Both the position numbers and the translations under genes were made by a program. Shown in pieces: positions 8,579-17,052 of a stretch of 64,000 nucleotides of DNA (the stretch's first letter is position 1; the number at the start of each line of letters is the position of its first letter). The stretch is from Mayfieldus sp038040285 (lineage in GTDB: Bacteria > Actinomycetota > Thermoleophilia > Solirubrobacterales > 70-9): positions 62,001 through 126,000 of the forward strand of contig JBBPIN010000001.1 of assembly GCA_038040285.1 (NCBI GenBank), written 5' to 3'. Under the pieces are notes generated by a model that searched no databases, was not told the origin of the DNA, and saw only the letters and a program-made list of their open reading frames with translations.

Positions 8579-9682
8579 TTAGGCGACTTCGCGGAGCTTT
8601 TGGGCCTCCGCGAGAGACTGCAGCTTCTTCAGCGACTGATTCTCGATCTGCCGAATGCGCTCGCGGGTGACGTTGAAGGTCCGCCCCACCTCGTCGAGCG
8701 TGCGCGGATGCTCGCCGCCGAGCCCGTAGCGCAGCTCGAGCACACGACGCTCGCGGTAGGAGAGGTTCTCCAGCGCCTCCTTCAGCGCTTCCTTGGTGAG
8801 CAGATCGGCGGCCCGCTCGAACGGGGACTCGGCCTTCTCGTCGGCGATGAACTGCCCGAACTCCGACTCCTCCTCGTCACCGACCGGCTTCTCGAGCGAG
8901 ACCGGCGCCTGGGCGGAACGCTTGATCGAGTCGACCTCCTCGGGGTCGATCCCGGTTACCTCGGCGATCTCCTCCGGGGTCGGCTCGCGCCCAAGCTCTG
9001 TGACCAGCTTGCGCTCCGCACGGCCGATCTTGTTCAGCTTCTCGACCACGTGGACCGGGATGCGAATCGTGCGCGCCTTGTCCGCGAGCGCGCGGGCGAT
9101 CGCCTGCCGGATCCACCAGGTGGCGTAAGTGGAGAACTTGAAGCCCTTGCGGTAATCGAACTTCTCCGCCGCGCGGACCAGGCCCAGCGTTCCCTCCTGG
9201 ATCAGATCGAGGAAGGGCAGGCCCTGGTTGCGGTAGTTCTTGGCGATCGAGACGACGAGACGGAGGTTCGACTCGACCATCTTCTGCTTCGCGTCGAGAT
9301 CGCCGCGCTCGATCCGCTTCGCCAGATCGACCTCCTCCTGGGCGGTGAGCAGGCGCACCTTGCCGATGTCCTTGAGGAACAGCTGCAGCGAGTCGGTGGT
9401 CATGTCCGGCTTCAGGTCCAGCGCCTGCTTCTGGCGGCGCCGGCCCCGCTTGCCGTCGCTGGGCTCCGCATCGGGCGAGGTCTTCTGAGCCGGGTCGACG
9501 TCCTCGACCAGCTCGATTCCCTGTCGCTCGATGTGACCGTAGAGATCCTCGACGTCTGACTCGTCGAGATCGACCTCCGAGACCGCGGAGGCGACATCGC
9601 CAAAGGTCAGCACGCCAAACTGCTGCCCCTTGGTGATGAGGCCCTTTACCTCTTCAAGCTCCTGAAGTTCTGCTACCAGCAT
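8579..9682 (-). CDS. rpoD: Principal RNA polymerase sigma factor (RpoD/SigA)
   Basis: 367 aa. A short acidic region 1.1 is followed by region 1.2 (TTDSLQLFLKDIGKVRLLTA), region 2 with the core-binding and -10 recognition helices (NLRLVVSIAKNYRNQGLPF, FKFSTYATWWIRQAIARAL), region 3 and region 4 with the -35 HTH (TLDEVGRTFNVTRERIRQIE). These are hallmarks of primary sigma-70 factors. At 367 aa it is compact, close to firmicute SigA in size. A matching housekeeping promoter lies upstream at 9831-9859. Confidence 0.96.
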   Translation of the reverse strand: MLVAELQELEEVKGLITKGQQFGVLTFGDVASAVSEVDLDESDVEDLYGHIERQGIELVEDVDPAQKTSPDAEPSDGKRGRRRQKQALDLKPDMTTDSLQLFLKDIGKVRLLTAQEEVDLAKRIERGDLDAKQKMVESNLRLVVSIAKNYRNQGLPFLDLIQEGTLGLVRAAEKFDYRKGFKFSTYATWWIRQAIARALADKARTIRIPVHVVEKLNKIGRAERKLVTELGREPTPEEIAEVTGIDPEEVDSIKRSAQAPVSLEKPVGDEEESEFGQFIADEKAESPFERAADLLTKEALKEALENLSYRERRVLELRYGLGGEHPRTLDEVGRTFNVTRERIRQIENQSLKKLQSLAEAQKLREVA

Positions 9683-9982
9683 CCTTTTCCCTTATTCGAT
9701 CTTCGTTCCCTGGTGCCTGGCGCTCAACCGCGTTTAAAGTCACAAAAACGCGGACCGTGCAAGCGGATCCGCGACTGTGCTGCTAGTGCCGGGGTCGGTC
9801 GGCTGGCGCTCAAGTCAAACGTATGTTCGTAACTTAACCGCTTCAGTTTATGAAGTCAAGGCCTGACACCCTGATTTCAAGCCAAAACCGGCGTTTTGCG
9901 CGGAAGTATCGGTGCCGGCCCCCGAAACCCAAGTCCGTGGGGTAGATCGAACACCAGCGGAGCAGATTGTTACGCTCGCCCC
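9683..9982. other. Intergenic region between rpoD and a small upstream gene
   Basis: 300 bp with lower G+C than its surroundings. It holds the rpoD promoter (9831-9859). It also contains the short palindrome GCGGATCCGC at about 9765-9774, inside the rpoD leader. No further coding signal is visible on either strand. Confidence 0.5.
9831..9859 (-). promoter_or_regulatory. Housekeeping-type promoter for rpoD
   Basis: On the minus strand a -35 element TTGACT (9854-9859) and a -10 element TAAGTT (9831-9836) are separated by exactly 17 bp. The spacing and sequence fit a sigma-70 promoter, giving a 5' leader of about 140 nt before the sigma factor start. Confidence 0.6.
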
Positions 9983-10258
9983 GTGCCCGATGCTGAAGAC
10001 GGTAAGGAGGTCCTCGGCAGCCTGCCCAGGCGCCGTCCGAACATCGAGAGCCCGCGGCGCGCCGGCGCCCGCGCGGCGGCCCAGAAAGCCCGCACCGAAC
10101 CGGCCGCTGAAACGCCGCGCGAGGCTTCGCGCTCCGAGCTCGCCGAGCTCGAGCAGCTGGCACAGGCTGGTGCCAAGCTCGCGGCGGGTGCCGCAGTGGC
10201 GGGATTGAAGCTCGCCGGCCGCGCCGTCGGCGGCCTCGGGAGGGTCGTCGGGCGCTGA
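9983..10258 (+). CDS. Small Ala/Arg-rich protein preceding a YihY/BrkB gene
   Basis: 91 aa from a GTG at 9983. The sequence is basic at first (RRRPNIESPRRAGARAAAQ), then has a helical stretch (RSELAELEQLAQAGAKLAAGAAVAGLKLAGRAVGGL) that could be amphipathic or weakly membrane-associated. I recognise no family. The stop overlaps the next start (TGATG, one shared base), indicating translational coupling to the YihY/BrkB membrane protein, so a joint role in the membrane is likely. An in-frame start further upstream exists but gives unlikely composition. Confidence 0.5.
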   Translation: MPDAEDGKEVLGSLPRRRPNIESPRRAGARAAAQKARTEPAAETPREASRSELAELEQLAQAGAKLAAGAAVAGLKLAGRAVGGLGRVVGR

Positions 10259-11184
10259 TGGCCGCGACGCGGCCCTGCGCCTCGGCCGCGGATCGACCCT
10301 CGGCTACGACGCCGACGCGGTCGCCGAGAGAGCATCGGCTGCGGGCCTACCTTGTCGCCTTCTGGCACCGGGCCTACCGCGAGAACATCACCGGTCTGTC
10401 GGCGATGGTCGCCTACAACCTGCTGCTGGCGGTCTTCCCGTTCGTGCTCCTGGTCCTCTTCGTCTTCGGCCAGGTGCTGCGCAGCACGGACGTCGAGACC
10501 AGCATCCTGCTCGATCTGCAGCGCCTGTTCCCGAACGTCGAGCAGCACACGCTCACCGACGTGTTGAACCGCATCCGTGACAACTCGACGACATTTGGCG
10601 TCGTCGCCGCGGTCGGCTCGCTGTGGATTGGCGCCTCGTTCTGGGGGGCCATGGACACCGCCTTCTGCCGCATCTACCACGTCGAATGCCGTGGCTGGGT
10701 CGAGCAGAAGCGCTTCGCCTTCGTGATGCTGATCGTCGTCTTCCTGTTCCTCGGCGCCAGCGTGGTGCTGCCGGCCGTCGAGGGATCGCTGGTGGCGAGC
10801 ACCAACGACCTTCCGTTCGGGCTCTCCCGCATTCGCGCCGTCGACAACATCCTGCTGATCATCGCTGCCCTGTCGCTGACCTTCCTCGTCTGCTGCGTGA
10901 TCTTCTGGGCCGTTCCCAAGGGACACATGCCGTGGCGAGCGGTGTGGCCAGGGGCGCTGTTCGTGACCGCCACCACCGGCCTCGCCAATTGGGCCTTCCC
11001 GTTCTACCTCGCAAACGTCTCCAGCCTCAGCCGCTTCGGCTCCACCGTGGGCTTCGTCCTCATCGCGCTGCTCTGGTTCTACGCGCTCAGCCTCTCCATC
11101 CTGGCCGGCGCGGTGATCAACGCAGTGCGCCACGAGGTGCACGACACCGGCTCGCTGCGCGAAGTCGGACGGATGCCCGGGTAG
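10258..11184 (+). CDS. YihY/virulence factor BrkB family membrane protein
   Basis: 308 aa. The family pattern is clear: the N-terminal ENITGLSAMVAYNLLLAVFPFVLL, then about six membrane segments, WIGASFWGAMDTAFCRIYHVECRGW in the middle, and GSTVGFVLIALLWFYALSLSILAGAVINA near the C-terminus. The family is a poorly characterised group of inner-membrane proteins, once misannotated as RNase BN; the true role is unsettled. Translationally coupled to the preceding small gene; it ends 12 bp before the convergent glpX stop. Confidence 0.9.
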   Translation: MAATRPCASAADRPSATTPTRSPREHRLRAYLVAFWHRAYRENITGLSAMVAYNLLLAVFPFVLLVLFVFGQVLRSTDVETSILLDLQRLFPNVEQHTLTDVLNRIRDNSTTFGVVAAVGSLWIGASFWGAMDTAFCRIYHVECRGWVEQKRFAFVMLIVVFLFLGASVVLPAVEGSLVASTNDLPFGLSRIRAVDNILLIIAALSLTFLVCCVIFWAVPKGHMPWRAVWPGALFVTATTGLANWAFPFYLANVSSLSRFGSTVGFVLIALLWFYALSLSILAGAVINAVRHEVHDTGSLREVGRMPG

Positions 11185-11196
11185 CCGCGGTTCGGC

Positions 11197-12216
11197 TTAG
11201 CCGTAGATTTTGCTGCCGGTGATCTCCCGCAGCTTCGCCCGATCGTGCCGCGCCTGCACCGTCCGGACGGTGCCCGAGCGCGAGCGCATGACCAGCGACT
11301 CGGTGGTCGCGTGGCCGTCGCCGAGATAGCGAACCCCATCGAGCAGATCTCCGTCGGTGACCCCGGTCGCGGCGAAGAACACGTCGCCGCCCCCCACCAG
11401 CCGATCGACGTCGAGCACTTCGCCAAGGTCGTACCCCGCCTCCTCCGCAGCCTTGCGCTCATCCTCGTCGCGCGGCCACAGCCGCCCCAGCAGCTGGCCG
11501 CCGAGGCATTTGATGGCGGCGGCCGAGAGAACTCCTTCCGGCGTGCCGCCGATCCCCCACAAGAGGTCGACCCCCCTGGCCTCGGAGACCGCCTGAAGCG
11601 CCGCCGAGACGTCGCCGTCGCTGATGAAACGGATGCGAGCACCAACGTCGCGGACCTCCGCGACGCCGTCCTTGTGGCGCTCGCGGTCGAGCATGATCAC
11701 AGTGATGTCGCCGACCCCGACACCCTTGCGTTCGGCGACCCGCTCGATCACCTCGGTGAGGCTGTCATCGAGGCTGAGGCAATCGGCGATCTGGGAGCCC
11801 CCGGCCAGCTTCTCCATGTAGACGCAGGGGCCGGGGTCGAACATCGTGCCCCGCTCCGCCAGCGCAACCACCGCTAGAGCCGCAGGCTGCCCCTGGGCCG
11901 TCAGCGTCGTGCCCTCCAGCGGGTCGACGGCGATGTCAACCACCGGCGGGCTTCCGTCGCCGATCCTCTCGCCGTTGTAGAGCATCGGCGCCTCGTCTTT
12001 CTCCCCTTCGCCGATCACCACGATCCCGTCCATCGGGACCGTGTGCATCATCAGTCGCATCGCGTCCACCGCCGCCTGGTCAGCGGCTTCCTTGTCGCCG
12101 CGGCCGACCCAGCGCGCGGCGGCCAGCGCGGCCGCCTCGGTGACGCGCACCAGCTCGAGCGCGAGGTTGCGGTCCGGCTTGGCGCCGGAGCGGACATCGT
12201 GGGAGATGACGCCCAT
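11197..12216 (-). CDS. glpX: Class II fructose-1,6-bisphosphatase GlpX
   Basis: 339 aa, standard for GlpX. Family features are ALAAARWVGRGDKEAADQAAVDAMR at the N-terminus, GEGEKDEAPMLYNGE (metal and substrate binding), DIAVDPLEGTTL (the lithium-sensitive phosphatase metal motif), and GIGGTPEGVLSAAAIKCLGG. The enzyme dephosphorylates fructose 1,6-bisphosphate in gluconeogenesis. GlpX is the usual gluconeogenic FBPase of actinobacteria. Monocistronic by context, or followed weakly by nothing on its strand; the gene upstream on the same strand is a small membrane protein 10 bp away. Confidence 0.95.
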   Translation of the reverse strand: MGVISHDVRSGAKPDRNLALELVRVTEAAALAAARWVGRGDKEAADQAAVDAMRLMMHTVPMDGIVVIGEGEKDEAPMLYNGERIGDGSPPVVDIAVDPLEGTTLTAQGQPAALAVVALAERGTMFDPGPCVYMEKLAGGSQIADCLSLDDSLTEVIERVAERKGVGVGDITVIMLDRERHKDGVAEVRDVGARIRFISDGDVSAALQAVSEARGVDLLWGIGGTPEGVLSAAAIKCLGGQLLGRLWPRDEDERKAAEEAGYDLGEVLDVDRLVGGGDVFFAATGVTDGDLLDGVRYLGDGHATTESLVMRSRSGTVRTVQARHDRAKLREITGSKIYG

Positions 12217-12226
12217 GGCGGAGAGG

Positions 12227-12718
12227 CTAGAAGGTGGCTGGCGGTTTTCGCTCCGCGCCGCCGCCGGACTCCAGCGAACGAGCTGCGCCTGCCCCCGCCA
12301 TCACCAGGCCCGCAAGGATCGCCAGCAAGTACGCGGGCTCGAGGCCGATCCCGAACTGAATCCCGCTGCCGGGCTTGGAGACGATGCCGTTGAAGCCGAC
12401 CAGCACGACCACCGCGAGGCCGGTGGTCATCGTGGCCTCCCCGGTCGGGTACTTGCCCTTCTGGCTGGTGAGGATAAAGTAAGTGAGGATCACCGGCGCC
12501 GCCGCCGCCAGGAGGAACAGCCAGCGGGCGATCGGGAACGTCGCCCAGCCGCTGCAGTCGTAGTGGCCGGCGCCGCAGACCCAGGCGTCCTGCTTGATCC
12601 GCTCAGGCGTGTGGCTGAGCGAGTACCAGGGCAGGAACAGGGCAACTATGAGCAGGGCCGCTGACGCGAGCCCGACCAGCTCGGACGGCTGCAGGCGGGT
12701 CTTCTCCTTTGGCCCCAC
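12227..12718 (-). CDS. Four-helix membrane protein of unknown function
   Basis: 163 aa from a GTG at 12718 (longer in-frame starts read into the repeated leader sequence of the divergent gene and are unlikely). Four hydrophobic helices are visible: ELVGLASAALLIVALFLPWY, WLFLLAAAAPVILTYFIL, MTTGLAVVVLVGFNGIV and AYLLAILAGLVMAGAGAA. An extracytoplasmic loop between helices 1 and 2 contains two cysteines (VCGAGHYDCSGW). No named family is recognised. It ends 10 bp before glpX and is probably co-transcribed with it. Confidence 0.6.
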   Translation of the reverse strand: MGPKEKTRLQPSELVGLASAALLIVALFLPWYSLSHTPERIKQDAWVCGAGHYDCSGWATFPIARWLFLLAAAAPVILTYFILTSQKGKYPTGEATMTTGLAVVVLVGFNGIVSKPGSGIQFGIGLEPAYLLAILAGLVMAGAGAARSLESGGGAERKPPATF

Positions 12719-12775
12719 GTGGGCGAGCCTATCCGATGCGTGGGGCTCGCCGGGGCGGTCTCCGGCTCCCGTGTA

Positions 12776-12847
12776 GGGTGCCGCGCGAGTGAGCGCGAGG
12801 CTCAGCAAGAGAGCTCGGTCTTGGGCCGAGCGCGAACCCACTTGGTG
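12776..12847 (+). ncRNA. Two-hairpin leader element, copy A (candidate structured RNA)
   Basis: A leader nearly identical to 16132-16203. Hairpin 1 is 12790-12804 (TGAGC, loop GCGAG, GCTCA). Hairpin 2 is 12813-12831 (GCTCGGTC, loop TTG, GGCCGAGC). Exactly 16 nt then separate hairpin 2 from the ATG. Compared with copy B, one hairpin-2 pair changes from U-G to C-G, keeping the stem. No Shine-Dalgarno sequence is visible in the 16-nt spacer. I do not recognise it as a named riboswitch. Confidence 0.55.
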
Positions 12848-13786
12848 ATGGCCAGCCGCTGGGGATTGACGCTGCCGCTTCCGCAGCTTCCGCTGGCCGA
12901 CCACGAGGAGCACGTGCGCCGCGCCGAGGCGGCCGGCTACACCGACCTCTGGTCGGGCGAGACCAACGGGCCGGATGGCTTCACCCCGCTCGCCCTCGCC
13001 GCCGCCTGGACCGACCGCGCCCGGCTTGGCACCGGGATCGTCGGGGTGATGACCCGGGGGCCGGCGCTGCTCGCCCAGCAGACGGCGGCGCTGGCGGACG
13101 CATCGGGGGGACGCTTCGTGCTCGGCATCGGCGCCTCATCGGACCGCATCGTCTCGGGCTGGAACGCGATGGACTTCTCGCAACCGCTGACCCGGGTCTC
13201 TGAGTCGATCGACTTCCTGCGCACGGCGCTGGACGGCGAGCGCACCGAGACCGGCTTCAAGCTCGAGCAGGGCCCGGCCGAGCGGGTGCCGATCGTGCTC
13301 GCGGCGCTGCGCGGCAAGATGCTGAAGCTGGCGGTTGAGAAGGGCGATGGCGCCTTCACCAACTACCTGCCGCTCTCGGGGCTGCCCCAGGTGGTCGAGC
13401 AGCTCGACGGTGCGCCGGATGGCTTCGAGCTGCTGTGCCGCTTCTTCTGCCTGCCCGGAGAGCGCGGGCAGGTCGAGCCGCTGGCCCGCTTCATGTTCGC
13501 CTCATACGTGACCGTCCCCGTCTACGCCAATTTCTTCCGCTGGCTCGGTTACGGCGATCAGATCGCGGAAATGTGCGAGGCGTGGGATGCCCGCGACCGC
13601 GAGCGCGCCATGGCCGCCGCCCCCTGGGACCTGATCGCCGACACGTTCATCTTCGGAGCTCCGGAGCAGATGCACGAGCGGCTCGCCGCCTACGTCGAAG
13701 GCGGAGTGACGCTGCCGGTGCTGCTGCCGATCACAACGCCGGACAAGTTCGGCGAAACGATCGAGGCGCTGGCGCCGCCAGGCTAG
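12848..13786 (+). CDS. LLM-class F420-type flavin/deazaflavin oxidoreductase
   Basis: 312 aa from the ATG at 12848, fixed by the identical leader-to-ATG spacing seen at the short-chain dehydrogenase gene at 16204. Luciferase-like monooxygenase fold: RRAEAAGYTDLWSGETNG, the LGTGIVGVMTRGPALLAQQTAALADAS core, RFVLGIGASSDRIVSGWNAM, and the C-terminal DTFIFGAPEQMHERLAAYVEGGV. Proteins of this class in actinobacteria usually use coenzyme F420; cofactor and substrate are inferred from family only. It is convergent with egtD, 4 bp away. Confidence 0.85.
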   Translation: MASRWGLTLPLPQLPLADHEEHVRRAEAAGYTDLWSGETNGPDGFTPLALAAAWTDRARLGTGIVGVMTRGPALLAQQTAALADASGGRFVLGIGASSDRIVSGWNAMDFSQPLTRVSESIDFLRTALDGERTETGFKLEQGPAERVPIVLAALRGKMLKLAVEKGDGAFTNYLPLSGLPQVVEQLDGAPDGFELLCRFFCLPGERGQVEPLARFMFASYVTVPVYANFFRWLGYGDQIAEMCEAWDARDRERAMAAAPWDLIADTFIFGAPEQMHERLAAYVEGGVTLPVLLPITTPDKFGETIEALAPPG

Positions 13787-13790
13787 GCCA

Positions 13791-14786
13791 CTAGTCCGCC
13801 ACGCGGGCGAGGCTGAGCGCGTAGAGGCCGTCGGCGTCGGTCCACCAGTCGGTCAGCTCCAGGCCGGCCTCCGCGTAGATCCCCTCGAGACCGGGACGCG
13901 CGAACTTGGTCGAGATCTCGGTTCGCATCTCCTCGCCGGCGGCGAACGGAACAAGCATGTCGAGGGAGGCCACGTTGACGACCTGGTTGCTCAGCGAGCG
14001 CAGCCTGATGTCGACCCAGAGGTTCTCGTCGTCCCAGCGGGCCACGTGCTCGAAGGAGTCGGAATCGAAGTCGGCGCACAGCTCGCGGTTCAGCACCGAG
14101 AGCACGTTCTTGTTGAAGTCGGCGGTGACCCCCTGCGAGTCGTTGTAGGCCGCCTCGAGGGTCTGCCGGTCCTTGACCAGGTCGGTGCCGAGCAGGAAGC
14201 GGTCCTCGGGGCCGAGCAGGTTGGAGATCCGGTGCAGAAAGCCCGACCGCTGCTGGGGCTCGAAGTTGCCGATCGTGCCTCCCAGCAGGGCGATCACGCG
14301 TGGGGCCGCGACCGGGATCCGCTCCAGGTCGAGCTCGAAGTCGCAGACCAGCCCCCGAACCGCGATGCCGTCGTACTCGGCGGCGATCCGCTCGGCCGTC
14401 TCCCTGGTGATCTCCTCGGAGATGTCGACCGGGCAGTAGGTCTCCAGGCAACCCGCGTCGAGCATCGCGTTCAGCAGCACCATGGTCTTCTGCGCGGAGC
14501 CAGAGCCGAGCTCGATCAGTGTCGCTGGGGAGTTGGCCGCCTCGCAGATCTCCGTCGATCTGGTCTCGAGGATCTCCCGCTCGCAGCGGGTCGGGTAGTA
14601 CTCGGGCAGCTCGGTTATGTCCTCGAACAGCTGCGAGCCGCGCTCGTCGTAGAAGTAGCGGGGCGAGAGCTCCTTGAACGGCCTGGTCAGCCCGGCGCGT
14701 ACGTCAGCGGCCATTCCCGAGAGCGGACCTCCTGGCGGCAGGTGGACTTCGATGCTGATGCGGTCGGTTGTTGCCGGGGATTTCAT
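13791..14786 (-). CDS. egtD: L-histidine N-alpha-methyltransferase EgtD
   Basis: 331 aa, normal for EgtD. Family features are LTRPFKELSPRYFYDERGSQLFE at the N-terminus, the SAM-binding LIELGSGSAQKT, PVDISEEI, VIALLGGTIGNFEP and a FLLGTDLVKD segment. EgtD trimethylates histidine to hercynine, the first step of ergothioneine synthesis, in the cytoplasm. It lies 42 bp downstream of egtB on the same strand, so the two are almost certainly co-transcribed. No egtA, egtC or egtE is in the window. Confidence 0.95.
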   Translation of the reverse strand: MKSPATTDRISIEVHLPPGGPLSGMAADVRAGLTRPFKELSPRYFYDERGSQLFEDITELPEYYPTRCEREILETRSTEICEAANSPATLIELGSGSAQKTMVLLNAMLDAGCLETYCPVDISEEITRETAERIAAEYDGIAVRGLVCDFELDLERIPVAAPRVIALLGGTIGNFEPQQRSGFLHRISNLLGPEDRFLLGTDLVKDRQTLEAAYNDSQGVTADFNKNVLSVLNRELCADFDSDSFEHVARWDDENLWVDIRLRSLSNQVVNVASLDMLVPFAAGEEMRTEISTKFARPGLEGIYAEAGLELTDWWTDADGLYALSLARVAD

Positions 14787-14828
14787 GCTGGTGGTTACGA
14801 GTCCTTGCGCGCCGGGGTTCGCTACGGA

Positions 14829-16040
14829 TCAGGTCCGTCCTGAGGCGTCTTTCGCACAGCGCAGGCCAGCGATGATCTGCCGTCGCTCGGGCAGGTCCCA
14901 GTTGCGGAAGCTGGGGCGAATGACGTTTCGCCGGGTCGCCCATGCCCCGCCCCGCAGGACCTTGTACTGCTCACCGAAGAAGACCTGCGAGTACTCGGGG
15001 TACGGGAAGGCCTCGAAGCCGGGGTAGGCGCGGAACTCCGACGCCGTCCACTCCCAGACGTCGCCGAGCATCTGCACGGCCCCACAGTCGCTGGCCGCAT
15101 CGGCGTAGGCGCCCGCCGGAGCTGTGCCGAAGGCAAGGTGGTCGAGATTCGCCCGCTCGCGGTCGGCGCCGGCGCAGGCCGCCTCCCACTCCTCCTCGGT
15201 CGGCAGCCGCTTGCCGGACCAGCGGGCGAACGCGTCGGCGTCGTGCCAGGAAACGTGGACCACCGGCTGCTCAGGCGCCAGCGGCTCCGATCTGCCCATC
15301 GCCGAGCGGACCCAGCCGCCCTCGCCGTCGCGCTCCCAGTACATCGGCGGCTCCGCCCCAGTCTCGTCCACGAACTCGGCGTACCGGCCGTTGGTGACCG
15401 GTGCGCGGTCGATCCAGAACGGCTGCAGCTCGACCGGGTGGCGGGGCCGCTCGTTGTCGTAGGCGAAGCCCGCTTCCCCAGCCCCGATCTCGTACTCGCC
15501 TCCCTCGACCAAGACCATCTCCGGGCCTTCGTCAACCGGCTCGGTGGCCGGGTCGGGGTCGGTGCGGGCCGGCTCGTAGCGCTCGACCATCTGAATGAGC
15601 TGCAGCATCGTCTCGTTGTGCTGATGCTCGTGCGCGATCAGCATCTCGTAGGCGAAGCCGTCGCGCAGCAGGGGGTCGTCGGCGCCGTCGAGATCGACCT
15701 CGTCGAGGACCTCCAGCGTGCGCTCCCGCACCTCCTCCAGATAGGAGCGCAGCTCCGCGTCGCGCAGGATCGGCAGCTCGCCGCGCGTCTTGCGGGGGTT
15801 CTCGATCGCGTCGTAGAAGCGGCCCAGGTCGCCTCGCAGCGGCTCGCGGCCGCCGATCGTCTGCACCAGCCACAGCTCCTCGAAGTTGGCGATGTGCCCA
15901 AGGTCCCAGGCCAGTGGGCTGAGGATCGGGGAGTAGACGCGGTTGAGCTGCTCGTCGTCAAGGGGCTCGAGCAGCAGAAGAGTGCGCTCGCGCGCCTCTG
16001 ACAGCCGGGTACTGATCCCTTCCTTGGTGCTTGCGATCAC
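14829..16040 (-). CDS. egtB: Ergothioneine sulfoxide synthase EgtB
   Basis: 403 aa. The N-terminal DinB-like helical domain has the iron ligands: His in DLGHIANFEELWL and the His-x3-His pattern in AHEHQHNETMLQL. The C-terminal formylglycine-generating-enzyme-like domain contains VVHVSWHDADAFARWSGKRL PTEEEWEAAC, an FGE/SUMF1 signature. EgtB couples hercynine to a thiol donor with O2 to form the sulfoxide intermediate. Donor choice (gamma-glutamylcysteine or cysteine) cannot be decided here. It precedes egtD. Confidence 0.95.
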   Translation of the reverse strand: MIASTKEGISTRLSEARERTLLLLEPLDDEQLNRVYSPILSPLAWDLGHIANFEELWLVQTIGGREPLRGDLGRFYDAIENPRKTRGELPILRDAELRSYLEEVRERTLEVLDEVDLDGADDPLLRDGFAYEMLIAHEHQHNETMLQLIQMVERYEPARTDPDPATEPVDEGPEMVLVEGGEYEIGAGEAGFAYDNERPRHPVELQPFWIDRAPVTNGRYAEFVDETGAEPPMYWERDGEGGWVRSAMGRSEPLAPEQPVVHVSWHDADAFARWSGKRLPTEEEWEAACAGADRERANLDHLAFGTAPAGAYADAASDCGAVQMLGDVWEWTASEFRAYPGFEAFPYPEYSQVFFGEQYKVLRGGAWATRRNVIRPSFRNWDLPERRQIIAGLRCAKDASGRT

Positions 16041-16131
16041 CTCGGGAGCGATGCGAAGACTCTATAGACCCGGATCAGCCGGTTTGTGAAAAGACGATCA
16101 ACGCCGCTGAGGCGTCGGGCGATCGTTCAAT

Positions 16132-16203
16132 AGGGTGCCGCGCTGTGAGCGCGAGGCTCAACAAGGGAGCTTGGTCAAGGGCCGAGCGCGAACCTCTTTG
16201 GCG
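16132..16203 (+). ncRNA. Two-hairpin leader element, copy B (candidate structured RNA)
   Basis: Second copy of the leader at 12776-12847. Hairpin 1 is 16146-16160 and hairpin 2 is 16169-16187 (GCTTGGTC, loop AAG, GGCCGAGC). Again exactly 16 nt separate hairpin 2 from the ATG at 16204. Stems are conserved while the three-base loop of hairpin 2 differs (AAG versus TTG), the pattern expected for a selected RNA structure. Confidence 0.55.
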
Positions 16204-16971
16204 ATGAGGATCGAGGGCGCAGGAGCATTGGTGGCGGGCGGCGCCTCCGGGCTGGGGGCGGCGACCGCGCGGGCCCTGAACGAGGCCGGGGCCTGCGTCG
16301 TGATCGCCGACCTCAACGCCGAGCTGGGTGAGGCGCTGGCCGCCGAGCTGGGTGATGCCGCGAGCTTCGCGCAGACCGACGTCACCGACGCCGAGGCCGT
16401 GGGGGCGGCGGTCGAGGCGGCCGCCAGCGCCGATGGCGGGCTTCGGATCTCGATCTGCTGCGCCGGGGTCGGCTGGGCGGGACGAGTCTCCGGCAAGCAG
16501 GGCCCCCACGACCTCGACATCTACTCCAAGGTGATCGGGGTGAACCTGATCGGCACCTTTAACGTGCTGCGACTCGCCTGCGACGCGATGAACGCCAACG
16601 AGCCCGACCAAGGGGGCGAGCGCGGTGTCTGCGTCAACACCGCCTCGATCGCGGCCTTCGATGGGCAGATCGGCCAGGCCGCCTACGCCTCGTCGAAGGC
16701 GGGCGTGGTGGGGCTGACCCTGCCCGCGGCCCGCGACATGTCGCCGCGCGGGGTGCGGGTGGCGACGATCGCGCCGGGCACCTTCGACACTCCGATGCTT
16801 GCGGCGCTGCCGCAGGAGAGACGCGACGCGCTCGGCGCCGAGATCCCCTTCCCCAGCCGCCTTGGACAGCCCGACGAGTACGCCTCGCTGGTGCTGGAGA
16901 TCGTTCGCAACCAGATGATCAATGGCGAGACGATCCGCCTCGACGGCGCCCTGCGGATGCCGCCGAAGTGA
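16204..16971 (+). CDS. Short-chain dehydrogenase/reductase (3-hydroxyacyl-CoA dehydrogenase type-2-like)
   Basis: 255 aa. Classical SDR motifs are the Rossmann GGASGLGAATA near residues 13-23, the acidic residue at the end of strand 2 (IADLN, pointing to NAD+), a CCAGVGW variant of the NNAG motif, the catalytic Ser region NTASIAAFDGQ and YASSKAG containing the Tyr-x3-Lys pair, and a C-terminal PFPSRLGQPDEYASLV. The overall resemblance is to 3-hydroxy-2-methylbutyryl-CoA/3-hydroxyacyl-CoA dehydrogenases (HSD17B10-like). It shares its leader with the F420-type gene at 12848, so the two may be co-regulated. Confidence 0.88.
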   Translation: MRIEGAGALVAGGASGLGAATARALNEAGACVVIADLNAELGEALAAELGDAASFAQTDVTDAEAVGAAVEAAASADGGLRISICCAGVGWAGRVSGKQGPHDLDIYSKVIGVNLIGTFNVLRLACDAMNANEPDQGGERGVCVNTASIAAFDGQIGQAAYASSKAGVVGLTLPAARDMSPRGVRVATIAPGTFDTPMLAALPQERRDALGAEIPFPSRLGQPDEYASLVLEIVRNQMINGETIRLDGALRMPPK

Positions 16972-17035
16972 TTCGGGGCCGCGGCGTTGCGCCGCGGCAC
17001 TGGCATGTCAGGCGGCGAAGCCGCCGCAATTTGTT
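16972..17035. repeat. REP-like palindromic element, copy 1
   Basis: 64 bp directly after the dehydrogenase stop. Hairpin 1 pairs GCCGCGGCG with CGCCGCGGC; hairpin 2 is GGCGGCGAAGCCGCC (17011-17025). It is the same as 32589-32652 apart from a compensated pair in hairpin 2 and one base near the end. It may also act as a terminator between convergent genes. Confidence 0.75.
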
Positions 17036-17052
17036 CCGTCGCCACGGAGTCA

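Noticed and set aside
10258..11184. Reading the YihY/BrkB gene as ribonuclease BN
   Set aside because: The rbn name for this family is an old misannotation. The sequence is a polytopic membrane protein without nuclease motifs.
12719..12847. A longer N-terminus for the F420-type oxidoreductase
   Set aside because: The extra part translates the repeated two-hairpin leader, and the same peptide appears before the unrelated dehydrogenase at 16204. The aligned ATG in both copies marks the start.
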